Part shown: positions 35,401 to 43,766 of the stretch, piece by piece
How positions within the stretch are numbered: position 1 is the stretch's first letter
Layout of the letters: the number at the start of each line of letters is the position of its first letter
Source: Sediminibacterium goheungense
GTDB taxonomy: Bacteria; Bacteroidota; Bacteroidia; Chitinophagales; Chitinophagaceae
DNA: 64,000 nt
Assembly (NCBI RefSeq): GCF_004361915.1
Contig: NZ_SNWP01000011.1
Coordinates: 806,001 to 870,000 of the forward strand
Direction: 5' to 3'
The notes under the pieces: model-generated
Told to the model about the DNA's origin: nothing
The model's database searches: none
The model's input: the letters and a program-made list of their open reading frames with translations, nothing else
Program-made: the position numbers and the translations under genes

Positions 35401-35610
35401 TTTAACCTGCCAAAAAATATTTTATCTAAAATAGGTATCAGACAAACAAGTGTGGCTGTGTACGGAAGAGACCTGTTTAATATTACCAGCTTCCCCGGTT
35501 TCGATCCGGAAGGTGGTAACCTGAACAGTGGAACCTTAACGCCGGGTGTTGAACTTACACAGTTCCCTTCTACCAGAAATATGGGTATCAACCTCACATT
35601 TAAATTTTAA
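32440..35610 (+). CDS. SusC/RagA-type TonB-linked outer membrane transporter
   Basis: The 1056-residue protein has a signal peptide (to about residue 28), a CarboxypepD_reg-like domain starting GVVRDSASNPLIGAIIQLKG, a plug domain with SGKVAGLNVQGTGSGPMGSS and ALIIIDGVPV, and a C-terminal beta barrel ending in RNMGINLTFKF. SusC proteins import bulky nutrients with their SusD partner, powered by TonB. It is followed by susD after 17 bases and a phosphodiesterase gene, so the imported substrate may contain phosphate esters or nucleotides. The 244-bp gap before it holds a terminator and no other gene. Confidence 0.95.
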   Translation: MKSVCTPFPRKLCLLLSFMTITAIAQAQILKGVVRDSASNPLIGAIIQLKGTTVKTTSMTDGIFAINLNGISSVNAVLEISYTGYQPMQIPVKGSDNLTVIMAEKKEVLQEVVVTALGIRREEKSLGYAAQTVKENAVKDARTNNWVNTLSGKVAGLNVQGTGSGPMGSSRVTLRGENSLNLDNNQALIIIDGVPVSSRITGTGYNAHLAADGPVDFGSGLSDINPDDIDKITVLKGPGATALYGSRAAGGAIIITTKSGQRTDKGIGVTFNSNVSIDQVNRWPDYQFEYGEGRTSAYYSYLDNADGPNTSTGVAAGRAWGPRFNGQQYFQYNPDAPDGRPVVRTPWVAHKDYISGFFKTGLTVSNSISMEGGNDKGSARLSLTHLKNDWILPNTGFERINAALSVSQKISDRLKITGKVNYTNKQSDNLPTAGYNNQTIMYFLIIGTAPNIRPEWFKPYWEPGLVGVKQKNPFNPGPDNPYLDLYEMLNKMNKHGVIGNIAATYTINKKLELMLRTGTDLSFEFRSQQRPFSMTKYPRGMYREQNVFNYEMNADFLLTYKDRINDDINYTISGGGNAMRQTYDFSGAYADQLSQPGIYQVSNSLDPAVVDAVKTKKAINSLYGSAQFAYKEQVFLDITGRNDWSSTLPFKNNSFFYPSVSTSFLLSDMFTLPSQISFAKFRASWAQVGNDTRPYQTDKYYDRIYGNSFTNPSTLFNTDLKPEITTSYEAGLDLRFFKGRLGIDIAMYDNKSRNQILAIPLDPVSGYSSALVNAGLINSKGIELTLTGKPIIRKNFAWTTTLTWSRNRSYVRELAAGITNQIIYSHSGNVSIEARVGGRMGDLYGRGFQRTADGQIIYSTNGLPAPLDPVAKKWGNAFADWKAGLMNEFTVGNFRISILLDGQKGGSMYSQTNHKNNTLGKTKVTLPGRDNGIVGEGVVFNSGTGKYEKNTVNVAASSYYDNIYAISNAEMNIFDASFLKLREARVEFNLPKNILSKIGIRQTSVAVYGRDLFNITSFPGFDPEGGNLNSGTLTPGVELTQFPSTRNMGINLTFKF

Positions 35611-35627
35611 TCCTGACAATCTTTTTT

Positions 35628-37112
35628 ATGAAAAAATATGCATTGAACTATTATATACTACTTCTCCTGATGGTACTCATGAGTAGCTGCGCTAAAAATT
35701 TTGAATCACTCAATACGGATCCTAACAGGCCCAAAGAAGTAAATCCGGGCGTAATGCTCGGGCAGCTTCAGTATAGAATCGTAAGCTCTACTGTAACCGC
35801 TGCAAGAAACTTTACACATGAGTTAATGCAGGTAGACGCACCCCGTTCAAGTCCGGGAGGTACGGGACTCCACCGTTATGTGGTAAACCCAGGCGCAGGT
35901 GTATGGAGTAATTTTTATAGTTATCTAACCGATATTGAAGATATCTATAAAATAGCTGATCAGTTAAATGAACCCAACTACAAGGCTATTGCCTTAATTT
36001 ATAAAGCTTGGAGCTATTCTATCCTGACCGATTTGTATGGTGATGTTCCATTCAGTGAAGCTACCAAAGCAACCGCTGGTAATTTTCAGCCTGCATTCGA
36101 TAAACAAAAAGATATCTACATAAAAATACTGGCTGATCTGGAAACGGCGAATGATTTAATCAATACCAGTAAGGCATTAACCTATGGTGGTGATATCCTC
36201 TACAATGCAAATACTTTATCAGGTTCTGTAAATCCCGGAATGGTGAAGTGGAAGCGTTTCTGTAATTCCTTAAAACTTCGTTTGCTTTTAAGAATTTCAA
36301 AACGAAATGATGAGTTGAATATCAATAACCAGATTACAACCATGCTGGCCGATCCTGTTAAGTATCCCATGTTTGCGGTCAATGCAGATGAGGCCATACT
36401 CAAGTTTACTGGGTCATTTCCTTATTTCAATCCATACTACAATGCAAGACAACTCGATTGGCGGGATGGAACCTATTTCACAAAATTCTTTATGGATAAA
36501 ATGAATGCTGACAATGATCCCAGAAGAACTTTGTGGAGTACAACTGTAACTGTTGGAGGTGTACCGTCTTATGTAGGTATAGAAAGCGGCTATCCGGTCA
36601 CAACCGAGTACCAGGTAGGTAGAAATTCAAGCTATAGTGATGTTTTGAAAACCTATGTATCCATGGGTATTATGATGACGCTGTCTGAACTTGAATTTAT
36701 AAAAGCTGAGCTGGCTTTAAAAGGCTTTATAACCGGAAAAACGGCCCGGCAACATTATGAAGCAGGTATTACTGCATCAATGGTACAGTGGGGATTCACT
36801 TTGCCCACAGGTTATCTGAGCCAGTCTGGCGTAGCCTATGATGCTACTGCAACAATTGCCAAACAGTTGGAACAGATTATGTTACAGAAATATTATGCGT
36901 ATTTCTTTGTTGATTACCAATCATGGTTTGAAAAAAGAAGAACGGGATATCCTATACTTCCACGCGGTGCCGGTATACCAGTTGAAAATAAATTTCCGAG
37001 TAGGGTGCCATATCCTACTTATTTACAGTCGCTAAATGCCGAAAATCTTTCAAAAGCAGTAACGTCAATGGGTGGTGATAACAGCGATATAAAAGTTTGG
37101 TGGGAAAAATAA
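35628..37112 (+). CDS. SusD/RagB family nutrient-binding outer membrane lipoprotein
   Basis: The 494-residue protein begins with a lipoprotein signal with lipobox Cys21 (LMSSC). The start of the mature part NFESLNTDPNRPKEVNPGVM and TPR-like helices (AIALIYKAWSYSILTDLYGD) place it in the SusD-like_2 family. SusD caps the SusC barrel and binds substrate at the cell surface. It is 17 bases after susC and 9 before the phosphodiesterase gene. Confidence 0.95.
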   Translation: MKKYALNYYILLLLMVLMSSCAKNFESLNTDPNRPKEVNPGVMLGQLQYRIVSSTVTAARNFTHELMQVDAPRSSPGGTGLHRYVVNPGAGVWSNFYSYLTDIEDIYKIADQLNEPNYKAIALIYKAWSYSILTDLYGDVPFSEATKATAGNFQPAFDKQKDIYIKILADLETANDLINTSKALTYGGDILYNANTLSGSVNPGMVKWKRFCNSLKLRLLLRISKRNDELNINNQITTMLADPVKYPMFAVNADEAILKFTGSFPYFNPYYNARQLDWRDGTYFTKFFMDKMNADNDPRRTLWSTTVTVGGVPSYVGIESGYPVTTEYQVGRNSSYSDVLKTYVSMGIMMTLSELEFIKAELALKGFITGKTARQHYEAGITASMVQWGFTLPTGYLSQSGVAYDATATIAKQLEQIMLQKYYAYFFVDYQSWFEKRRTGYPILPRGAGIPVENKFPSRVPYPTYLQSLNAENLSKAVTSMGGDNSDIKVWWEK

Positions 37113-37121
37113 ACAATCAAA

Positions 37122-38660
37122 ATGACTCGTATGAAAAAGAATAGTTTAATTATAATTATTTTGATGATCGGCATGCAGGTAACTGCTCAGATAGATACTT
37201 CTGTAAAAACACTTATTGTTTTTTTTGATGGTCTGCGACCAGATTATATTACACCTGAACTCATGCCTAATGTATATGCATTCAGTAAAAGAGGATCTTA
37301 TGGGAAAAAACATCATAGCGTATTTCCAACAGTAACCCGTGTCAATTCATCTTCTTATTCTACAGGTAGTTATCCCGGTACCAATGGTATTATGGGTAAT
37401 ACCGTTTATTTTCCACAGGTAAATCCGGTGAAGGGATTGAATACCGGCGATGCCAGTGAGTTGAATAAAATAGCAATTGCCACGAATGATCGCTTGCTAA
37501 CGTCTGTATCATTAGGAGAGGCACTGGAAACAGTAGGACAAAGAATGATGGTATTTAGTTCAGGTTCAAGCGGCCAGGCATTACTGCAAAACCATAAGGT
37601 AGGTAATGGAGCCATCGTTAATACATCCATGATATTACCAGCTTCCTTAAAGGAACAATTGGTGAATGCATTGGGACCCATTCCTCCCAATGGCAAACCC
37701 AATAGTGCACAGCATAAATGGATTACTGATGCGTTACTAAAATTCGGGTTTGCCAAGAACGGACCATTGGTAAATGCTATCTGGTATTCAGATCCTGATG
37801 GTGCTGCTCATAGCGATGGTATAGGCTCACCTGCAGCCAATGCTTCTATCAAATCTGTTGATGAACAGTTTGGAAGAATTATTCAGACACTTGACGAAAA
37901 AGGTCTTACTAACCGAACCAATATTATTATTTCAACCGATCATGGTTTTGTAACAAAAGCCGGTAAGTTAGGTGTAGCGGATTTTCTGATACAGAAAGGA
38001 TTCAAAAAAGACAAAGAGTCTGATGATATTGTTGCAGCTGAAGGTGCATTGTATGTTAAAGACCATGATCCATCCGTCATTAAAAAAGTAGTGGCTGCCT
38101 TGCAACTGGAGGAGTGGGTAGGTGCCATATTTACCAAGGCAGATAAGGCAGGAAGCATGAAGGGCTGGGTGCCGGGAACCCTTTCATTTGATGCCATTCA
38201 CTGGAACCATACGGAAAGGGCAGCTGATATACTGGTTGATGAAAATTGGAACGACGCTAAAAATAATACCGGGTATGCCGGTACCAGCTATGCAAGAGGT
38301 GTGGCAGGGCATGGTGGCTTCAGTCCTTATGAAGTGCATATTGCTTTACTGGCAAGCGGTCCTTCTTTTAAAAAATCGTTCGAAGGAAACCTGCCAACAT
38401 CCAATGTAGACATTGCACCTACGGTATTGGCGATCCATCGCATTCCTGCACCGGTTACTATGAAGGGGAGAGTTTTTGCTGAATTGTTAGCAAATGCAAA
38501 ATCACAACAGGCTGCTGTTAAGCAGGAGAAAGTTGAAACCAGTACAGTGGTAGAGGGCATAACGTATAAGTTATCGCTCGATGTAAGTACCGTTGGAAAA
38601 TACAGGTACATTAACTATGCAAAAACAGAACGAATCACGCAACAGAGTACAGGAAAATAG
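37122..38660 (+). CDS. secreted type I phosphodiesterase / nucleotide pyrophosphatase
   Basis: The 512-residue protein has a signal peptide (ending near GMQVTAQ) and an alkaline-phosphatase-superfamily domain. Metal and nucleophile motifs are visible: VFFDGLRPDYITPELMPN with the first Asp, FPTVTRVNSS with the likely nucleophile Thr, STDHGF and AGHGGFSP. These match the type I phosphodiesterase/nucleotide pyrophosphatase family, which cleaves phosphodiester or pyrophosphate bonds. As the third gene of the SusCD operon it probably processes the imported compound. The start might also be the ATG at 37131. Confidence 0.9.
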   Translation: MTRMKKNSLIIIILMIGMQVTAQIDTSVKTLIVFFDGLRPDYITPELMPNVYAFSKRGSYGKKHHSVFPTVTRVNSSSYSTGSYPGTNGIMGNTVYFPQVNPVKGLNTGDASELNKIAIATNDRLLTSVSLGEALETVGQRMMVFSSGSSGQALLQNHKVGNGAIVNTSMILPASLKEQLVNALGPIPPNGKPNSAQHKWITDALLKFGFAKNGPLVNAIWYSDPDGAAHSDGIGSPAANASIKSVDEQFGRIIQTLDEKGLTNRTNIIISTDHGFVTKAGKLGVADFLIQKGFKKDKESDDIVAAEGALYVKDHDPSVIKKVVAALQLEEWVGAIFTKADKAGSMKGWVPGTLSFDAIHWNHTERAADILVDENWNDAKNNTGYAGTSYARGVAGHGGFSPYEVHIALLASGPSFKKSFEGNLPTSNVDIAPTVLAIHRIPAPVTMKGRVFAELLANAKSQQAAVKQEKVETSTVVEGITYKLSLDVSTVGKYRYINYAKTERITQQSTGK

Positions 38661-38679
38661 TACCTGTCAATCACCCATA

Positions 38680-38714
38680 AAAAAGCGCCTTTATAATAAA
38701 GGCGCTTTTTTTTA
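38680..38714. terminator. two-way intrinsic terminator
   Basis: AAAAAAGCGCCTTTA pairs perfectly with TAAAGGCGCTTTTTT around TAA. It separates the convergent phosphodiesterase and alcohol dehydrogenase genes. Confidence 0.9.
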
Positions 38715-38730
38715 CGGGTGATATTATATC

Positions 38731-39777
38731 TTATTTCAGAGAAGCCAGGTCAATCACAAATCGGTATCTCACATCAGCTTTGATCATTCGTTCATAAGCT
38801 TCATTGATTTTTTGCATCGGTATTACTTCTACATCAGAAACAATATTATGTTCGGCACAAAAATCAAGCATCTCCTGTGTTTCTTTAATACCGCCAATCA
38901 TAGAACCCAGAATGCTTCTGCGTTTAGGAATTAATGAGAAAGCTGGTACAGTAGATGGCGATTCCGGTAAACCTACAATGATCATGGTGCCGTTGGTTTT
39001 CAGCAGATTCAGGTAATCACTGTATGCATGGTCTGCAGAAACGGTATTCAGGATAAAATCAAAAGAGTTGGCCAGACTTTTCATCGTTTCCTTATCGTTG
39101 ATAAGGGCAAAATGATGTGCGCCTAGTCTTTTTGCATCTGCTTCTTTAGAAGGAGAAGTACTCAGCATGGTTACTTCTGCTCCAAACGCCGCAGCAAACT
39201 TTACACCCATATGTCCGAGACCACCTAAACCAAATACGGCCACTTTATGCCCCTTTTTAACGCCAACATATCTCAATGGGGAATAGGTAGTAATGCCTGC
39301 ACAAAGCAGTGGTGCTACACCTTCCAGTGGTAATTTATCAGAAATATGCAGGGTATAGTTTTCGTCAACAACGATATTGGTAGAATATCCACCATAAGTA
39401 GGTGCGTTGGTAACACGTTCACGACCGTTATAGGTGCCTACCATTCCTTCATCACAATATTGTTCAAGATCGTTTTTGCAGTTCTCACAGGTACGGCACG
39501 AATCAACAAAGCAACCTACGCCTGCCAGATCGCCTACTTTGAACTTGGTAACCTTATCACCCACACGAACTACCTTGCCTACAATTTCATGGCCAGGTAC
39601 CATTGGGAAAATAGCCTGACCCCATTCTTCACGTGCCTGGTGAATATCAGAATGACAAACACCACAATACAAAATGTCGATATGAACGTCATGTGGTCCT
39701 GGCTCTCTTCTCTCCAGTTCAAAAGGTGTTAACTGGGCTTTGGGCGTCGCTGCTGCGTATGCTTTGGTTGCTATCAT
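38731..39777 (-). CDS. NAD(P)-dependent zinc alcohol dehydrogenase, cinnamyl/YahK type
   Basis: The 348-residue enzyme has the catalytic zinc motifs CGVCHSDIHQ and GHEIVG, the structural zinc motif CRTCENCKNDLEQYC, and the Rossmann loop FGLGGLGHMGVKFAAAFG. This is the cinnamyl alcohol dehydrogenase/YahK branch of the medium-chain family, usually NADPH-dependent aldehyde reductases with broad specificity. It is a single gene bounded by a terminator. Confidence 0.93.
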   Translation of the reverse strand: MIATKAYAAATPKAQLTPFELERREPGPHDVHIDILYCGVCHSDIHQAREEWGQAIFPMVPGHEIVGKVVRVGDKVTKFKVGDLAGVGCFVDSCRTCENCKNDLEQYCDEGMVGTYNGRERVTNAPTYGGYSTNIVVDENYTLHISDKLPLEGVAPLLCAGITTYSPLRYVGVKKGHKVAVFGLGGLGHMGVKFAAAFGAEVTMLSTSPSKEADAKRLGAHHFALINDKETMKSLANSFDFILNTVSADHAYSDYLNLLKTNGTMIIVGLPESPSTVPAFSLIPKRRSILGSMIGGIKETQEMLDFCAEHNIVSDVEVIPMQKINEAYERMIKADVRYRFVIDLASLK

Positions 39778-39857
39778 AGAATAAATCTTTTGTACAAAGG
39801 TAACAACGAAAAAACCTTGTTGTTCAACCCCTGGTTATTATAAAAGGAAATAAATGT

Positions 39858-40715
39858 CTATTTCATATTTGCGTTCCAGAAATCAAGGGTTCTTGTCCAG
39901 GCAAGTTTGGCAGCGGCTTCATTGTATCGGGCACCGGAAGTATCGTTATGAAATGCGTGATTCACGCCTTCATAAATGTATAGTTCATATTTTATATTGT
40001 TCTTTTTCAGTGCCTCTTCATAAGCCGGAATGCCGGCATTGATTCGCTCATCCAATCCGGCATAATGTAATTGCAGGGCAGCTTTTATTTTAGGTACATC
40101 TGCAGCATCAGCCTGTCTGCCATAAAAAGCCACGGCGGCTTTCAGGTCAGGCACGTTTACGGCAAGTTGATTTACCAGGGCGCCGCCCCAGCAAAAACCT
40201 ACACAACCCGTAAAGCCATTGCAATCTTTCCGGCTCTTTAAATAGTCGAACCCTTTGGCGAAATTAATGAGGTTCTGTTTGGCATCTATCTTGGAAAACA
40301 AATCTCTTGCCTGATCCTGATCGGTTGGTGTACCACCGGCAGGCGACAAAGCATCGGGTGCAATAGCGATATAGCCGGCTTTTGCGGCACGACGAGCAAC
40401 ATCACGTATATGGTCATTAAGACCTCTGTTTTCGTGGATGATCATTACACCACCATATTTACCCCCTTTTTTGGGTTTTGCCAGATAAGCTTTCATGGTA
40501 ATACCACCTGCGTCGTAAGTAATTTCTTCTGTATGTAGTTCTATATCCTGTTCAGGAACAGTTGCTGCTACCGCATAGTTATTTTCCAGCATGGGCAAGA
40601 TGGCCATGGCAGCAGTAGTGCTGCCTGCTAAAATAGCCAGCCGCTTCAAAAACACTTCACGGGGAAGTGGTTTATGTGTGTACTCGTCGTACAGATTGAT
40701 AATTTCCTGTTTCAT
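39858..40715 (-). CDS. dienelactone hydrolase family protein, exported
   Basis: The 285-residue alpha/beta hydrolase has the nucleophile cysteine in GFCWGGALVNQLA, acid in GLDERINAG and histidine in GVNHAFHNDT. The first 50 residues include a basic stretch and a hydrophobic segment (LKRLAILAGSTTAAMAILPM), which suggests export. The natural substrate is unknown; dienelactone is only the family name. Confidence 0.9.
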   Translation of the reverse strand: MKQEIINLYDEYTHKPLPREVFLKRLAILAGSTTAAMAILPMLENNYAVAATVPEQDIELHTEEITYDAGGITMKAYLAKPKKGGKYGGVMIIHENRGLNDHIRDVARRAAKAGYIAIAPDALSPAGGTPTDQDQARDLFSKIDAKQNLINFAKGFDYLKSRKDCNGFTGCVGFCWGGALVNQLAVNVPDLKAAVAFYGRQADAADVPKIKAALQLHYAGLDERINAGIPAYEEALKKNNIKYELYIYEGVNHAFHNDTSGARYNEAAAKLAWTRTLDFWNANMK

Positions 40716-40775
40716 ATGGGTATGATTTGTATAAATATACCAATAACCAGCAGGCAGGCAAAAGAGTTTACCGAA

Positions 40776-40811
40776 TAAAAAAAGCCATCTGCCGAAGGGT
40801 AGATAGCTTTT
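40776..40811 (-). terminator. probable terminator of the secreted-protein gene at 40838
   Basis: An imperfect hairpin (AAAAGCCATCTGCC with GGGTAGATAGCTTTT) has A-runs that become T-runs on the minus strand. It follows the stop codon of the gene at 40838-41428. Confidence 0.55.
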
Positions 40812-40837
40812 GCTGAGGGTTGCTGCTTATTAATCTG

Positions 40838-41428
40838 TTATTGTAACAGGCTTGCCATTTTAGCAATAGGTAGCTGTGTAGCAAGTGACATAATCTCTGC
40901 TTCATTACTATTACTGATTTTAAGGCTCAGTAAAGCATTACTCAAAGGAACTTCTAGCCTGTATGTGTTTTCATCATCTGCATCTTTGTTCAACCTTGCT
41001 TTATAACTGCCCACTTTCACAATTTTTGTATTCGGATCACCTCCAAAACCAGCCATCAATGGCGAGCTTATATAGGCATTGAGTGCATTTAACAATGGAG
41101 AGTTAATTACTACATTCAAACTGGCTTTTTTGGCAAACTGACCATAGTTTTTTTCAATGGTAACACCTGTAAACTGACTGCTGCCATAAACATTGTCGGT
41201 TTTTCCTACTGCTGTGAGACTATCTAAAGAAGCCGGAAAGAGTTTTAATACTTCTTTGCCAATGGTAATATCGAGATCCTGCATCATTTGCAATAAAGCA
41301 AAGTGTGCATCCTGTAAATTACCTGCTGTATAATTTGTTTGTGCCGTTGCTATGTTTTTTTTGAAATCCTGACCATAGGACATGGCGGAAAATGCTAAGA
41401 AAAGTATGATAATAAATGTATGTTTCAT
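40838..41428 (-). CDS. secreted protein of unknown function, paralogue A
   Basis: The 196-residue protein has a signal peptide (MKHTFIIILFLAFSAMSYGQ). No family is recognised. It is related to the gene just upstream (41443-42246): TAGNLQDAHFALLQMMQDLD aligns with KQQFGEARFSIQQALLGVEL, and TIGKEVLKLFPASL with QIGKQLLASLPLEV. The two are 14 bases apart on one strand and probably arose by duplication. The rest is alpha/beta with no cysteine-rich or repeat structure. Confidence 0.75.
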   Translation of the reverse strand: MKHTFIIILFLAFSAMSYGQDFKKNIATAQTNYTAGNLQDAHFALLQMMQDLDITIGKEVLKLFPASLDSLTAVGKTDNVYGSSQFTGVTIEKNYGQFAKKASLNVVINSPLLNALNAYISSPLMAGFGGDPNTKIVKVGSYKARLNKDADDENTYRLEVPLSNALLSLKISNSNEAEIMSLATQLPIAKMASLLQ

Positions 41429-41442
41429 TGTTTGGTATTTAC

Positions 41443-42246
41443 TTATTGTTCGCCCATAGTTTTTTTGATGGAGTCAATATCGAATTGCTGAACAGCATCC
41501 ATCATATCTTTTTCGTTATTGAAATTGATTCCTTTAAATGTAATCATACCCGATGTGCCCAGCTGCATGAGAACGGTATAACCTTCTCTTTCTTCAAACT
41601 GGATAATAGCTTTATTACCCTTTACCCTTATTTGTTTGGTATTTTGGGTTTCTCCGTTCGATTGTGTAGCTGCAAATCCGAAATACATATCGAGAGCGCC
41701 GGCATACATACTATTATTACCAATCAGGATCGATAATTGTTGATCATCTTTTTGATACACACGCTGAATACTAAGATTGGCCCAGCCATAGCGTGTACTC
41801 ATAACCCTGTCTTCTGCAGAATCTTTGGGTAAACCGGCAACTTCTAATGGCAGTGATGCGAGTAGCTGCTTGCCAATTTGCAGCTCCACTCCCAGTAAAG
41901 CCTGCTGAATAGAAAACCTGGCTTCGCCAAACTGTTGTTTACTGTAGGCCAGATCTGCATCGGTAATCTGTTGTAATACATCGGGTACCGTTGAGTTTTT
42001 GAGTCCTTCACCTGCTGTATTCATTGGCCTGCCATTTCTTGTGGTAGGCATTGTGTTGGGATTTCCGTTTGCAGTTCCCCCATTACTACCTGTTCCTGTT
42101 TTATCGGCTATCTTTTTATCCAGTACATCTTCTGCCTTTTTTTCTACCTTGTCTTTTAGCTTTTTCAGAAAGCCCTGCGCATGCAATGGTGCCTGCATGA
42201 TAACACCGATGCAAAGCAGTAATACAAATAATAATTTTTGTTTCAT
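41443..42246 (-). CDS. secreted protein of unknown function, paralogue B
   Basis: The 267-residue protein has a signal peptide (MKQKLLFVLLLCIGVIMQAP), a lysine-rich coiled segment (FLKKLKDKVEKKAEDVLDKK), a low-complexity Gly/Asn/Thr linker (about 55-85), and then a domain shared with the downstream paralogue. The start at 42246 was chosen because it places the signal peptide at the N-terminus; an ATG at 42300 would put 18 unlikely residues in front. The function is unknown. Confidence 0.75.
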   Translation of the reverse strand: MKQKLLFVLLLCIGVIMQAPLHAQGFLKKLKDKVEKKAEDVLDKKIADKTGTGSNGGTANGNPNTMPTTRNGRPMNTAGEGLKNSTVPDVLQQITDADLAYSKQQFGEARFSIQQALLGVELQIGKQLLASLPLEVAGLPKDSAEDRVMSTRYGWANLSIQRVYQKDDQQLSILIGNNSMYAGALDMYFGFAATQSNGETQNTKQIRVKGNKAIIQFEEREGYTVLMQLGTSGMITFKGINFNNEKDMMDAVQQFDIDSIKKTMGEQ

Positions 42247-42395
42247 GTTGATGATTTCGAAACACAAAACTATTGTTACAGCAGGGCGCATGCAAACCAC
42301 TCATGATGCTATATGACCGACAAAATCATTCAAGTATGTTGATAAACAATTGATTATGATTTTCATCACATAAATATGTGAGTGTGTTGAGCCGA

Positions 42396-42707
42396 TTAAA
42401 AGATATGCACCTGTTCCTCTTTTTTATTTTCTTCCTGTTTTTTGAGTTCAGTGTGCAATAGATAATTCGCTTCAAGTAGTTTGTCTAAATATTCATACAA
42501 TAAAAGTATGGTAGTACGTTCCCTATTGCTGAGTATTTTATTATAACTACCGGTAACAGTGGTTTTTAACCAGTCCCATAACATCTGCTTAAGCTCAGGA
42601 AGATGTGCGAAATCAAATAACTCGGCAAGTATCTGCTGGGGATTGTCTGATTCTTCCTTGTTAAGGGAACAGAATGTGTGGTTGGTGTAGAGAAATTCCT
42701 TTTCCAT
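42396..42707 (-). CDS. hypothetical protein, helical
   Basis: The 103-residue protein has no recognised family, no signal peptide and no membrane segment. It is predicted helical, with DFAHLPELKQMLWDWLKTTV and a lysine/glutamate tail. It is divergent from the repressor-like gene at 42968, with 260 bases between them that contain no supported gene. The compact charged composition supports a real cytosolic protein, but confidence is moderate. Confidence 0.6.
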   Translation of the reverse strand: MEKEFLYTNHTFCSLNKEESDNPQQILAELFDFAHLPELKQMLWDWLKTTVTGSYNKILSNRERTTILLLYEYLDKLLEANYLLHTELKKQEENKKEEQVHIF

Positions 42708-42967
42708 GTTGAATTCATTAGAAATGTTTCAATACTTCTCACGCGAAGTGATGCGGCAGATCGGTTACTTACGACATGGAGTTTTTGCAGTATTGACCTG
42801 TATTGAGTTCAGTTCTGCGGATTTATCAGGCCAAATCAGGTATAAATACGTATTGCAGTATTTATGGTTTATAGCTTTCTTCGTAAGCATTCAAGACAAT
42901 AAAAGTAAAAATCATTTTTCTAAAATCTTCTATACTAATTCGGTCATTTTCTAAACACTTATTCACA

Positions 42968-43369
42968 ATGACAGCACCCGAAAGATTTTTTCAGTTCATG
43001 GCCCATAAACGATATATCCCAAGCTGGGTTGAAAAAGAATGCAAACTTTCAAACGGTTATTTGGGCAAACAGCGCAAGAATAAAGGCTCTTTCGGGGGAG
43101 CCATCCTGTCAAGAATCGAAAAACGATTCCCGGAATTAAATATCAGCTGGCTATTATCCGGCGAAGGTGAAATGCTCAATGCAAACTCTCGCGTACCAAA
43201 AATTGAAATGATGAATACGGTTGAGGAAGAGTCTGCCTCATACGGCTTAATCATGCAGGAATTCATCCCCTTACTCAAACAACAAATCAGTCAACTCGAA
43301 GCTGCTTTGGCCGACAAACAAAAACTGATCGAAATGCTGGAAAAGCAGTTGAAGGAGATGGAAGAATAA
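42968..43369 (+). CDS. phage-repressor-like HTH protein with coiled-coil tail
   Basis: The 133-residue protein has an N-terminal helix-turn-helix of the CI-repressor type found across Bacteroidota: ERFFQFMAHKRYIPSWVEKE, NGYLGKQRK and FPELNISWLLSGEGEML. The C-terminal 50 residues form a coiled coil (QLEAALADKQKLIEMLEKQL), probably for oligomerisation. A peptidase domain is absent. It lies directly upstream of the palindrome and the toxin-antitoxin genes and may control them. Confidence 0.8.
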   Translation: MTAPERFFQFMAHKRYIPSWVEKECKLSNGYLGKQRKNKGSFGGAILSRIEKRFPELNISWLLSGEGEMLNANSRVPKIEMMNTVEEESASYGLIMQEFIPLLKQQISQLEAALADKQKLIEMLEKQLKEMEE

Positions 43370-43381
43370 AATATTTCAAAA

Positions 43382-43405
43382 AAAGTTGTCCGATAGGGCA
43401 ACTTT
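43382..43405. promoter_or_regulatory. operator-like palindrome upstream of the HigB gene
   Basis: AAAGTTGTCC (43382-43391) and GGGCAACTTT (43396-43405) form an inverted repeat with one mismatch and a 4-base spacer. It lies between the repressor-like gene and the toxin start at 43419. Its symmetry fits a dimeric HTH protein such as the antitoxin at 43750 or the repressor at 42968. Confidence 0.6.
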
Positions 43406-43418
43406 AAATAGCTTTGTT

Positions 43419-43766
43419 ATGACAAACCATCAGAAAGTAAGACAGGTGATTTTTTATCAGGATCACTTTGAACAATTTTTCCTTTTGCAAAAAGATCCGG
43501 TAAAAGAAAAGATACTCTGGACACTTGAGTTAATAGAAGATTTATTACGGATACCAGATACTTACCTGAAACATATTGAAAATACCGAAGGGTTGTACGA
43601 AACAAGGGTTCAATATGGTTCAGACATTTTTAGAATCTTCTGCTTTTTTGAGCAAGAGAAAATGGTGGTTCTGATCAACGGGTTTCAAAAAAGGCAACAA
43701 AAAACACCCATAAAAGAAATTAAAAAAGCACTTAAAATAAAACAGGCATATGAAAACGAAAAATAA
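43419..43766 (+). CDS. RelE/HigB-like toxin (Gp49 family)
   Basis: The 115-residue protein resembles phage-derived Gp49-like HigB toxins: KDPVKEKILWTLELIEDL, the core GLYETRVQYGSDIFRIFCFF and MVVLINGFQKRQQKTPIKEI. Such toxins cleave mRNA on the ribosome. It overlaps the downstream HTH gene by 17 bases, and the toxin-first order is the HigBA arrangement. The ATG at 43419 was chosen over a further upstream start that would begin inside the palindrome. Confidence 0.87.
   Translation: MTNHQKVRQVIFYQDHFEQFFLLQKDPVKEKILWTLELIEDLLRIPDTYLKHIENTEGLYETRVQYGSDIFRIFCFFEQEKMVVLINGFQKRQQKTPIKEIKKALKIKQAYENEK

Noticed and set aside
42706..42954. 82-codon plus-strand frame between the divergent genes at 42396-42707 and 42968
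   Set aside because: The start overlaps the opposite gene start, composition is not protein-like and the region must contain two divergent promoters; no family pattern is visible.
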